From an uncultured Bacilli bacterium (GTDB lineage Bacteria > Bacillota_I > Bacilli_A > RF39 > UBA660): DNA of 64,000 nucleotides. Below the pieces are notes generated by a model. The model ran no database searches, was not told where the DNA came from, and saw only the letters and a list, made by a program, of their open reading frames with translations. Within the stretch, counting starts at the first letter, position 1. Each line of letters starts with the position of its first letter. The stretch spans positions 62,001-126,000 of the forward strand of contig CAJTLN010000001.1 in NCBI GenBank assembly GCA_910577505.1, in the 5' to 3' direction. Positions 9,347 to 19,500 of this stretch are shown here, piece by piece. A program made the position numbers and the translations under genes.

Positions 9347-9411
9347 ATAGCCATCTCCCACTTATCCTATTATCTATATAATACCATAAACTAAGATTTT
9401 TATAAATTAAA

Positions 9412-9462
9412 AAAGAGCAATAAAAGTATGTTTATTTTAAACAGACTCTTATTTACTCTTTA
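9412..9462 (-). terminator. gmk terminator
   Basis: The outer arms AAAGAG/CTCTTT (9412-9417 and 9456-9461) enclose an inner stem GTATGTTT/AAACAGAC with one mismatch. A T-run follows on the minus strand. The gmk stop codon is part of the outer stem. Confidence 0.7.
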
Positions 9463-10137
9463 AATTTTTATATCTTCATTTACAAAATCTTTATCATCAA
9501 TCAATAATTCATGGATTTCTTCTTCTTTAGTATCTAAGAAAACTTCCTCAATACGATCAACTCGACATTTTTCAGATTTTATAATAGCTTCTACTTTATC
9601 TATTGCATCTTCAAGTACATCATTAACAACTACATAATTATATTTAGTTACTTCATTTATTTCTTTATATGCTGTATGGAATCTTTCAAGTATTTTTTCT
9701 TTACTATCAGTTCCTCTATTTTTAAGTCTTTGTACCATTACTTTTAATGAAGGTGGCATTATAAAAATAAATAATGCCTCAGGAATTAATTTCTTAATAT
9801 TATTAGCTCCTTCAATTTCTATTTCAAGTATTACATCTATACCAGCTTTTAACTTTTCTCCAATAAACTCTTTTGGTGTTCCATAATAATTACCAACATA
9901 ATTTGTATATTCTAAGAAATACCCTTCTTCTATTTTTTGCTCAAATTCTTCTTTAGTTACAAAATTATAAGTTTTCCCAGGAATATCATTATCTCTTATT
10001 GGTCTAGATGTTGTTGATACAGATAACCATCTATTCTTACTATCATTCTTTAAAAGACCATTAATAACACTACCTTTTCCACATCCACTAGGAGCTGAAA
10101 TAACTATTAAAGTACCTCTACTATTCTGCTTAATCAC
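9460..10137 (-). CDS. gmk: Guanylate kinase
   Basis: Phosphorylates GMP to GDP using ATP, a core step in guanine nucleotide synthesis. The P-loop ISAPSGCGKGS lies near residue 12. STTSRPIRDNDIPGKTYNFVT and GNYYGTPKEFI match the GMP-binding region of the family. The length of 225 residues is slightly above the usual 205 because of an acidic C-terminal tail. The start is a GTG at 10137, spaced well from AAGGAAGTGG; the nearby ATG is out of frame. Confidence 0.96.
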   Translation of the reverse strand: MIKQNSRGTLIVISAPSGCGKGSVINGLLKNDSKNRWLSVSTTSRPIRDNDIPGKTYNFVTKEEFEQKIEEGYFLEYTNYVGNYYGTPKEFIGEKLKAGIDVILEIEIEGANNIKKLIPEALFIFIMPPSLKVMVQRLKNRGTDSKEKILERFHTAYKEINEVTKYNYVVVNDVLEDAIDKVEAIIKSEKCRVDRIEEVFLDTKEEEIHELLIDDKDFVNEDIKI

Positions 10138-10216
10138 ATAACCACTTCCTTTATTTAATGTACTATAACATACTTTTTATAAAATAAAAAGAATTGCTTT
10201 AAAATTAGCAAATTCT

Positions 10217-10346
10217 TTATTTATTAATATCTAATAATTCAAAAGTGTTGATTACTAAATGAAACTCTGATACTAATTTATTTATTTCTTCCATAGAATA
10301 TTCGTCCTTATATAAAATAAAATATATTTCATAAGGAGCATTTCTC
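10217..10346 (-). other. Continuation of the 10.3 kb gene in another frame (possible frameshift)
   Basis: The coding sequence at 10329-10658 ends abruptly with TGA. In a different frame the codons continue without a stop from about 10346 to TAA at 10217-10219, giving about 40 residues that read APYEIYFILYKDEYSMEE and end FELLDINK. The composition is protein-like. A single-base change near 10346 would join the two parts into a protein of about 150 residues. It may be a real frameshift, a sequencing error, or an unrelated open stretch. Confidence 0.5.
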
Positions 10347-10658
10347 CCACAAATTACCTTTAGCTTTTATAGGAATTAAACTTGCATCCGCCTCAGCTGC
10401 TCCCGTATCCGTATCTACTCTAAATAAAGTTGGATTAGCTAACTTGAATCTAACTTTTCTTCCTCTTATTATTATCTCATTATAAAAATCATTTGCAATT
10501 AAGTCACTAATAACAATATTTTTATCTTGAACATTAACACTACTATAACTATCTCCATTTTTATTAGTTAACCCAAAATCCAAACTTGTATTCTGTTCCA
10601 GAACTTTTGCACTTTTCTTTAATAAATCTTTAAATGCTCCAAAAATATCATTACTCAT
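10329..10658 (-). CDS. Hypothetical protein, probably truncated by frameshift
   Basis: Unrecognised soluble protein of 109 residues from the ATG at 10658, which follows GGAGTGAATAAG. It begins MSNDIFGAFKDLLKKSAKVL, then contains the strands NIVISDLI and EIIIRGRKVRFKL and a short Ala-rich linker. It ends suspiciously in WEKCSL. An open frame directly after the stop (to 10217) suggests that the true product is longer by about 40 residues. The gene stands alone between gmk and the ASCH gene. Confidence 0.55.
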   Translation of the reverse strand: MSNDIFGAFKDLLKKSAKVLEQNTSLDFGLTNKNGDSYSSVNVQDKNIVISDLIANDFYNEIIIRGRKVRFKLANPTLFRVDTDTGAAEADASLIPIKAKGNLWEKCSL

Positions 10659-10732
10659 CTTATTCACTCCTAATTATATAATAACAAACCAATTTTATAG
10701 TTTCCATTATAAATTATTTGTTATTGTAAATA

Positions 10733-10770
10733 AAAAAGATAAATAAACTGTTTATAATCAGTTATTTATC
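10733..10770 (-). terminator. Terminator of the def-ybaK-ASCH operon
   Basis: GATAAATAAACTG (10738-10750) and CAGTTATTTATC (10759-10770) pair across one bulge. A T-run follows on the minus strand. The stop codon of the ASCH gene lies inside the stem. Confidence 0.8.
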
Positions 10771-11145
10771 CACATCATAATTCCACATACCAAGTTGACC
10801 ATTTACTTCTTCGTCAATATCCAACTTAGTAACTTTACCTAATTTCCAAGCATAGCCACTTCTATATTTTTCTTTATAAACATTTCTATCCAAATTAGCT
10901 AAACGTTTATTAAATTCATCATCTATCTCAATACAATCTTCTAATACTACCTTACATAAAATCTTTTTCTTTGGAAAATCAATACCATAGTCTTTAACTT
11001 TATCTAGCCACTCTTTATCTACACCACAACCTGCATGTATTAAAATTTCTCCACGATACTTAGTCTTCCAACTACGAAATTCATATACTTTATATCCATT
11101 TGCTACCAAACTAGCCCATGGTTGTTTTAACGTTAATACTTTCAT
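10762..11145 (-). CDS. ASCH domain protein
   Basis: ASCH domains have a PUA-like fold and are thought to bind RNA or modified nucleosides. The 127-residue protein begins with the hallmark LTLKQPWASLVANGYKVYEF, followed by RSWKTKYRGEILIHAG, which carries the conserved R/K and G-E-I-hydrophobic-I-H pattern. It is a single-domain protein of normal length. The ATG at 11145 is preceded by GGAGATAG. It lies 11 bases after ybaK and is probably its operon partner, which fits a role near translation or RNA quality control. Confidence 0.88.
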   Translation of the reverse strand: MKVLTLKQPWASLVANGYKVYEFRSWKTKYRGEILIHAGCGVDKEWLDKVKDYGIDFPKKKILCKVVLEDCIEIDDEFNKRLANLDRNVYKEKYRSGYAWKLGKVTKLDIDEEVNGQLGMWNYDVDK

Positions 11146-11156
11146 AATACTATCTC

Positions 11157-11633
11157 CTATTCAACTATATCTTTAAATTCAACTGGTATAACATCTACTA
11201 TATCTTGAGGATTAACTTCAATAAAATAACCAATTTTACCACCACTAAATATTATTCTTTCAAATAAAATAGCCGTCTCATCTATTACTGTTTTAAACAC
11301 TTTCTTCATACCAATTGGACTACACCCACCATGTATATAACCAGTAAGACCTAATAACTCTTTTTGAGGTAACATAGATAAATCTTTTTCTCCAACAGCA
11401 CTTGCTGCTTTCTTTAAAGATAATTTCTCAGCAACTGGCACAACGAAAACATAATAATTTTTACTTTTACTAACAGTTACTAAAGTTTTAAATGTACTTT
11501 CTAAAGCTACACCTAACATATTAGCACAAGTAACACCATCTAACGCTTCTTTAATGTCCAAAACTTTCTCCTGATACCTTATATTATTACTATCAAGAAT
11601 TCTCATTGCATTAGTTTTTATAATTTTTTGCAT
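11157..11633 (-). CDS. ybaK: YbaK/EbsC family aminoacyl-tRNA deacylase
   Basis: Members of this family hydrolyse mischarged Cys-tRNA(Pro) and related species in trans. Features seen are the N-terminal NAMRILDSNNIRYQ, the CANMLGVALESTFKTLV region with the conserved Lys that binds tRNA-linked substrate, and the C-terminal GYIHGGCSPIGMKK loop (the GG-x-SPxG motif). The 158-residue length is typical. The ATG at 11633 lies inside the end of def, giving a 23-base overlap and likely translational coupling. Confidence 0.92.
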   Translation of the reverse strand: MQKIIKTNAMRILDSNNIRYQEKVLDIKEALDGVTCANMLGVALESTFKTLVTVSKSKNYYVFVVPVAEKLSLKKAASAVGEKDLSMLPQKELLGLTGYIHGGCSPIGMKKVFKTVIDETAILFERIIFSGGKIGYFIEVNPQDIVDVIPVEFKDIVE

Positions 11634-12201
11634 ATTCTTTTCCCAATTCTTCGAAATTACCAGTCTTACTAATTATTTCATAATCATGATTTTTTCTAAA
11701 TTCTCTTCTTTCATCCTTATTCATAACTTTAAGTTCTAAAGCTTTATCCATATGAAGAACTCCATTTAAATGATCAAATTCGTGAGAAAAAACCGTTGCT
11801 GGAAAGCCAGTGAAAGTTTTTTGATGCTTCTTTCCGTCTAAATCATAATACTCTATCTTTAATTTATAAGGTCTTAAAACTAAACCAGTATTATCTAAAC
11901 AACTAGCACAAGCTTCCCAATAAGTTGTTAAACCTTCTCTTAATTTAACAACTGGATTTATAATAATTGTTTTTTCATTCCAAATATCATCTTCTACTTT
12001 ACTTAAATCAGTATTCTTTAAATATATAACTCTTTTATTAAAACCTAGTTGAACTGCTGCCATAGCAAACACACCATGTGTTAAACAATAACTATCTAAA
12101 ACACTTATCATTTCATCTAGATTATCTTTGTTAAAATCAACTTCCTCGCTTACTTGTCTAAGCCATTCCATATCATTTTCTATAGTTCTACTTTCAAACA
12201 T
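11611..12201 (-). CDS. def: Divergent peptide deformylase
   Basis: Peptide deformylase removes the N-terminal formyl group from nascent proteins with a metal held by Cys and two His. The zinc motif H140-EFD-H144 is intact and followed by LNG. Motif 2 reads EACAS instead of EGCLS but keeps the metal-binding Cys98. Motif 1 reads VFAMAAVQ instead of GIGLAAPQ but keeps the Gln. This could be a diverged functional enzyme or a second, specialised copy. The ATG at 12201 follows GAGGTGGAA. It is the first gene of an operon with ybaK and the ASCH gene. Confidence 0.85.
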   Translation of the reverse strand: MFESRTIENDMEWLRQVSEEVDFNKDNLDEMISVLDSYCLTHGVFAMAAVQLGFNKRVIYLKNTDLSKVEDDIWNEKTIIINPVVKLREGLTTYWEACASCLDNTGLVLRPYKLKIEYYDLDGKKHQKTFTGFPATVFSHEFDHLNGVLHMDKALELKVMNKDERREFRKNHDYEIISKTGNFEELGKEYAKNYKN

Positions 12202-12256
12202 AGTTCCACCTCATTCTTAAACGTATTTTAACACAATATCTTATTCTTCCAAAGTA

Positions 12257-12282
12257 AAAGTAGTACTAAATTGTACCACTTT
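12257..12282 (-). terminator. Candidate terminator at the end of the Rhs island
   Basis: AAAGTAGTAC (12257-12266) and GTACCACTTT (12273-12282) pair with one mismatch. On the minus strand a short T-rich stretch follows. It lies between the displaced Rhs fragment and def. Confidence 0.5.
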
Positions 12283-12300
12283 CTATTATACATTAATAAA

Positions 12301-12728
12301 TTAATCTTTATGGTAATAGTATATCTTGTTCTTATAAACAAATCCTAATAACTCACTATCATTATAAATATAGTATATCACATCACCATTTCTATCTTCA
12401 AAATAATTGATGTACCTTCTAAAATATAATTTGTTTTAATACCATTTACTACTTTAGATGTTCTTATTCCATTTAAGTTATATTTATATGATATAGTATT
12501 AATTCCATCACTATATGAAGATAATTCTCTACCATTCATCCAAGTTAATTTCTTGTTACCGATAGATGTTGGATTACCAATCTCATCATAAGTAATTGAT
12601 TCGTTATTAAACTTAGTTAATAAGTCTTGCCAATTACTATTTGTATACTCATATTTATCTTCATGAATTAAATCAGTTGTATTATACGTATAAGTCTTCT
12701 TAGATAAAATGTTACCATAGTTATCTAA
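12301..12728 (-). pseudogene. Displaced, frameshifted Rhs core fragment
   Basis: Translated on the minus strand, this stretch repeats the late YD-repeat part of the intact Rhs gene (about 14407-14830). Both contain NYGNILSKKTYTYNTT, SNWQDLL, KFNNESITYD, LTWMNGRELS and YKYNLNGIRTSK. A base loss near 12401 breaks the frame after LEGTSII, and the next frame continues FEDRNGDVIYYIYN up to a stop at 12301. No start codon, ribosome site or toxin domain is present. It sits downstream of the immunity-like gene, the position in which displaced Rhs tips are found. Confidence 0.88.
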
Positions 12729-12779
12729 CCTACTATTTTTTTAAATAACTAACCAAATATGAAAATAAACTTAAAAGAC

Positions 12780-12796
12780 ACAACCACACAGGTTGT
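12780..12796 (-). terminator. Weak hairpin after the immunity-like gene
   Basis: ACAACC (12780-12785) and GGTTGT (12791-12796) form a 6-bp stem followed by GTCTTTT on the minus strand. It could end transcription of the Rhs/immunity operon, but it is short. Confidence 0.4.
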
Positions 12797-12820
12797 ATCT
12801 GAAATAGTAGTAAAACTGAT

Positions 12821-13525
12821 TTAATATTTATCTTCTCCACCAACATAAGTTAAGCTTTCAAAATTTTTTATTTCTTCTATACCTCTTTTATTATTTTCTT
12901 TTTCAGAATAAGTTCTAAGAACTAGCTCAGTGATAATTCTTTCATCTCGTGCCACTTTATTATAATAATCAGAATATTCTTTTGAAAATACAGGAGACTT
13001 CTTTAAATTAAAATATTCATAATAATTTATGAGACTATTGTATATATTGGCAATTCCTGAGACTAAATACAAATAATATATATTTTCACAATTTATTGGA
13101 ATAAATTCATTTTCTGGAGGCTTTAATTCAAAACTTCCAATATATATAAAATCATTTAAATACTGGTCTAAATTTCTTTTTGGAAATACTAGCTCTAAAA
13201 CATTTAATATTATCATATTAAATTCATTTGTATGTTTTTTTAATAATGGAAGTTCTTCGTAAGTTACATTATGTTTCCAAAAATCTTCAAGTATAAAAAA
13301 TGAAATATTTATATATTCAAAAGAATCAATTTCTGACTTAGTCATACCTTCATGTATACTGTCAGCAAGTTTTACTCTTACAACATTCGTATTTTTACGT
13401 CCTCTAGCAACATTACTTATCTTATTAAATATAAGATATTTACCATTATATTTTTTTATTTTACAATCTGTTATCTTTAAAGCATAAATATCGCCTATAT
13501 TCCATTTTTTCTGACTATTCTTCAT
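12821..13525 (-). CDS. Probable immunity protein for the Rhs toxin
   Basis: The 234-residue soluble protein overlaps the 3' end of the Rhs gene by 11 bases, the standard place for a cognate immunity gene. Its N-terminus (KWNIGDIYALKI, then YNGKYLIFNKI) recalls the GD-x-[FY]-A-[IV] opening of Imm26-type immunity proteins. The rest is not recognised. No signal peptide or membrane segment is seen, so it would act in the cytoplasm against the incoming or self-made toxin. The ATG at 13525 has AGCAGGAA upstream. The function is inferred mainly from context. Confidence 0.65.
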   Translation of the reverse strand: MKNSQKKWNIGDIYALKITDCKIKKYNGKYLIFNKISNVARGRKNTNVVRVKLADSIHEGMTKSEIDSFEYINISFFILEDFWKHNVTYEELPLLKKHTNEFNMIILNVLELVFPKRNLDQYLNDFIYIGSFELKPPENEFIPINCENIYYLYLVSGIANIYNSLINYYEYFNLKKSPVFSKEYSDYYNKVARDERIITELVLRTYSEKENNKRGIEEIKNFESLTYVGGEDKY

Positions 13526-16500
13526 AAATTCCTGCTCCTACATATGTTTCTTTATAAAATAAAGCTTCGGCTGCTTTTAAATAATCGTTCATTTTTGGAT
13601 TATTCCATCTTATCCCATTTATTTGATTATTCAATGGATTTTGTCTATTCAAAGTTCCATATTGAAGAATAAGCTCATGTTCTAAGCCTCTAGCTTGTTC
13701 GTATGTTAAACATTGTCCGTCACGCTTGTCCATCACTAACTCGCTACGTACTGAAAGCTTATGAGCCATTTCGCGAGCATCTAAATTCGTGGTTCTTCCA
13801 ACATATTCAACTTTAGACGATCCTGGTTGTTTTAGGGTATACACATAATTACACTTATCATTTCCCTTATCCTTTTTAGAACTACTTTTTTCCTCTGTTT
13901 TTGGCTTTGTGGTGCTTGTACTCGTACTAGTTGTAGTCAAATCTGATATACCTTGATATGCAATAAATCCTATCGTGGCTACTGCAGCCGTAACTGCTAA
14001 GCCTACTAAAAGAGCCGTCGATATTACAGATGCCACTGTAGAAACTATAGCTCCAATTCCTAATAAAGCACTTATAAATAGTCCTTCACCATCTTTATCT
14101 ATTCTATTTATGAAATTGTTACTAACATACTGGAATAGATTTCCTGATATAATATCCTTATTTGCTAAAATAATTGAATCTGCATTAATAAATCTACCAA
14201 TCTGTGGATTATAATATCTTGAATTTAGATAATATAAACTAGTTTCTTCATCATAATAGTAACTACGATATCTAAATGGATTTATTGTTCCTAAGTTAAT
14301 ATTACTATTATCAGTTATATTAACTAATGCTCCCCATGAATCATATTCATATGATACTAACTCATTATAGTTAGAATCTAGAATACCTATAATATCTCCA
14401 AATATATTTTTATGGTAATAGTATGTCTTGTTTTTATAAACAAATCCTAATAACTCACTACCATTATAAATATAGTATATCACATCACCATTTCTATCTT
14501 CAAATATAATCAAACGTCCTTCTAAGTAATACTTAGTTTCTAATCCATTTACTATCTTAGAAGTTCTAATACCATTTAAGTTATATTTATAACTTATATT
14601 ATTAGTTCCATCACTATATGTAGACAACTCTCTACCATTCATCCATGTTAATGTTTTATTACCAATAGTTAATGGATTACCTATATCATCATAAGTAATC
14701 GATTCATTATTAAACTTCATTAATAAATCTTGCCAGTTACTATTATTATATTGATATGTATCTTCTTTAACTAAATTAGTTGTATTATATGTATAAGTTT
14801 TCTTACTTAAAATATTACCATAATTATCATAAGTATATACTTTAGTTTCATTTCTTACTAAATCATCTTCTTTAATTAATTGTGAATACATATCATAATA
14901 ATACTTATTAGTTAATGTATTATCTTTCTTAACTTCAGTTATATTACCTAACTTATCATAACTATAATTATATATAGTACCATTATCATTTACTTCCTCT
15001 ATAACTGTACTAGTCTTATTACCGCTCGTTATATATTTATACTTAGTTATATAATTATTATTAATATTCTGACTATCTAATCTACCTAATATATCATAGT
15101 TATAATTAAATACATTACCATTATTAGTTAACTTAGTTAATGCTAATTCTTTATTATATTCATAATTATATGTATATTCAGTATTAGATAATTTCTCTAT
15201 CTTTTTATCTACTAAATTATCTTTATCATAATCATAATTAGTAGAATAATTACCATATTTATAAGTACTTAATCTCTTAGCAAAGTCATATTCATATAAA
15301 TAATCATATGCATTAGAAGTTAATTTTGCTATTCTACCTAAATTATCATAATAATTAGTATAAGTATCATTCTCTTTAATAACGCTCTTTAATCTATTTA
15401 ATTTATCATAAGTATAATGTATTTCATCATTATTACCATATGTTACTTTTAATAAATTACCATTATTAGCTTCATAAGTATTAGTAACTAAAGGATTATT
15501 ATTTATCTTAGTAGTTAAAGGATTATTAAACTGGTCATAAGTAAAGTTATAATTATCTGTACCAAATATTATTTTAGATAATAAATCTTTACTATTATAT
15601 TGATAACTTACTTGTTCTGTTCCTTTTTTAATATTAGTTAATCTCAATTTAGTATCATATGTATAATTAGTACTATTATTATTTGGATCAGTAACTGACT
15701 TTAATAAACCATTTACTTCATTATAATTATATAGTGATGTATTTTCTAAACTATCTGTTACACTACTAATAAATCTACCATCATCAGTATAAGTAGCATT
15801 ACTTTCAATAAATAATTTATTTTCTGTTTGCTCAAAGAAGAATTGTTGATGATAGTCTTCATTAGCCCAATCACTTAACGTAATTGAATAATCATCATTA
15901 ATAGTAAATGCTTTATAAATATAGTAAATTTCATCTTCAGTAGATTCATCTGTTTCATAAGCTTTAATAATTGAATAACTACTATTCATATTTGTTCTTA
16001 ATTCAAATTCATTGTCATAATCACCATATATTAATTTTATAGTTTCTCCCACTACTTTTAAATAATAATTATTTAATACAGCATGTTTAAATTTATAATA
16101 TGTTTTTACTATTTCTTGTCCATCTTCTTCTAATATTATGTCATGTTTTATAATATAAAATTTATCATAAGAACATTCATTTTCTTTTATTCTTAATGTT
16201 TTATTAGGATTTACATTAAAGTATTTATTAGTACCTTTAGCTCTTACATAATAAGTTATATTACTATCAATTTCATCAAGTGATTTACGATTATTTATTT
16301 TATTTTTTATTGGATTACTATTTGCATCATATATAACTTCATTAGTAATACCAGTCGGAGATATTGCTCTAATCATTCTATCTGTTACTTTATTATCATA
16401 CTCAAAAGTAAACTTATTGCCCATAGGACTCATTGTTTGAAGCAATTGATTATTTTGATTATATTTCATTGTTGATGTTTCTTGTGCTAGGTCAGTTGAT

Positions 16501-19500
16501 GAAATTAAATTTCCATTATCATCATAAGAATATGAATATTGTTCTAAGTCCTTAAATAAAGAGAAATTAGTCAAATAACAATCATTAGCTCCACCAAAAC
16601 TATTAATTCTAAGTTCTAAGTAGTCATAATCATCATCTGTAACAAAATTTTCTGAATAAAATTGCAAGTTATCATTACCTACATTTAAATACCTTGCTGG
16701 TACACAAGCTCCAACTTCATCACTATGAGCATATCCAAAGAAAATTGTAGCCCATAATCCTGGATACAATCCTTCTCCATATGAAGGCGTTATTCCGTTA
16801 TTTTTATACCAAAATGATAAATTGAAAGTATCTCCTTTTTTACCACTTATATTAAATCTTTTAACTACTGAAACATAATCTAATGGTGCCATATGCATTC
16901 TTAAAGCTTTTTCACCACTAGGTATTGAAACAGTATCTACATAAACAGTTGAACTTTCACTTTTATCTATTTCCCAACCATTAAGTCCAGAACTTAAATC
17001 GCTATTAGTTACCAAATTATAATAATTAGCAACTTCTCCTTCTTCTAGTTGAACTTCATCAATAATCACTTCTCCAACTTGAGATGGTTGTATCTCTATT
17101 TTCAAATCACTACTTGCATTTATATCATAATGTATAGATACCTCATATCTTGTATATTCAGTATTAATCTCCTTAATAGATACAATTTCTTTTTTATTAT
17201 CATAAGATAAAGAAACATTTAAAGGTACTTCATTCTTAACATATAAACTAAATGTATAATCTAAACCTTTATCTACATTAACATCTTTATATAAATAACT
17301 ATTTATATCATTACTAACTATTTTCAATGAATTTAAACCACTTTTAGCATCATTACTAATACTTGATACTATTGAAGAATTAGAAGCCTTAAATGAATTA
17401 ATATTATCTTCAAAAGAAGAATCATCTATTAAGTTATTAACATACTTTATTAATGATTTATTTGTTAATAATTTATTAGCATTATTTTCTTCTGGAGTAC
17501 CAAATGTATATGTCTTACCATATGCATTTTTTAATTTTTGTGTTTCATCTAAACTAGTTACTCCAATAACATTACCATAATTATTAAAAATATATGTATT
17601 AATATCTCCTTTTCTATCTACTACTTTAGTATCACTTAATTGATAACTAAAAGTTAAATAATTGCCTTCTTCACCATCACTACCTATTTCAGTAACTTTA
17701 GAAACTTTATTAATAATATCATTTAAATATTCATATTTTAAAGTTATACCAGAAGGACTAATTATTTTTTCTATTTGTTTATCACTATTATAAGTAATAG
17801 TTTCTGTATTACCTAAACTAGTAATACTAGTAATAAGATTATTAGTTAAATTAACTTCAGTTGTTTTATAAGGAGAATTAAATATTATTTTATTATTTTC
17901 ATAAGTAATTGTTATCTCTTGATTAGTTGAATCTACTACTTTTGATATTCTATTATTAGTATCATATTCTACTGTAATAGTTTTACCATTAGTATCTTTT
18001 ATTAAAGTTAAATAATATTTACTACTACCATTAACATTAATAAATTCATAATGATTTTGATTTTTATCTTCCATTATATATTTATTATCTTCTAATCTTA
18101 ATTCTAACCCTAAGCCATCTTCATCTTTATAATATTCTTCTTCATTATATTTATAGAAATAATGTATTCCTCCATCTTCATCAGTATAAGCTAAAGGATT
18201 ATTTTCATAAGTAGTAGTTTCTACAAATTGCATTAAGTTTGGTTTAATTCCTAAACCATATCCATAATCATTATTTAGTACAATATCATAAGTATTATAA
18301 GCTAAATAAAGATTAGCAGATACACCTCCAACTGTATTTGCTACTTCAAATGTACTTGTTAAATTACCAGTATAATTAGATACATATGAATTACCAAAGA
18401 AATGTCCTTGTGAAGAATATGATAAGTAATCTTCTACACCATTATAATTTTTATATTTTATTTCTATAACTGGTTTAGGATTTTCTCCAGTATACTCAGT
18501 ATCATTTGATGCAAAAACTGCAACAGTGTCTTCTTCAGATTCTTTTTCTTCTTTATACCATTTCAACATTAAACCATAATTGTTTTCAGGATTGTTATAC
18601 CAATCTTTAACAAGTTTAGTTATATTAGCATAATTAGGATCAGCTATAGGTTCTGAAGGAATATTAACACTTCTATAAAGAAGGAAATAATCTTCTATTT
18701 CAGAGCTATATTCATTACTCATATTAATCCATTTAGCATTCTCTTCTGTCCAATCTCTAGTTATTCTATGAACAGATATAATTGGTTTATTATTAGCAGA
18801 TTCTATCGCTACTGAAAAAGCATATAATCTCAAACTAGCATTTACAAGTTTATAACTTGCAGGAATTTGAGGTAAAGTAAATTTTAATAATGTTCTATAT
18901 GTATAATAATTATCTACACCTACTAATAAATATCCTTTATTATATGTAGTAGTATTACTATCACCATTGTATATATATGTGTTAATAACATTTGTTACAT
19001 TATCTTTTTCACTAACTGTTGGATCTATAATAACCGGATATTTTCTTTCTTTATTATTTAACCATTCTTTATCTAAAGTTATTGTTAATTCATAATTATT
19101 ATCTTTTTTATCTAATTTATATTCTATATTATCAGATATTTCTTTTTTATTATCTATCATAAAAGGTTTTTCAATTACATAAATCTCTTTATTTTCATCT
19201 TTAGCAATTATTTCATTATTTTTATTTATTTCTAATTTTAAATTAGTTTTTAAAATAAACTTTAATTCATTTATATCAGTTTTTTTATTTAAAATTATTC
19301 TTTCTTTTAATTTGTTTGGATGTATTTCATATACTATATCAATGTTATTAAACACACTGTTGAATTTTATTTTATCTATTTGTTTTTTCTTTTTATTTTG
19401 TGTTAATTCATATGATTTCATATTAGATTTTTCTAAATACATATTTATTTTTTTATTGTTTTTAGAAATATCTATAGAACCATTTTCTTTATTAAATGTA

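Noticed and set aside
13975..14214. 79-residue plus-strand frame inside the Rhs gene
   Set aside because: Antisense shadow of the hydrophobic segment of Rhs.
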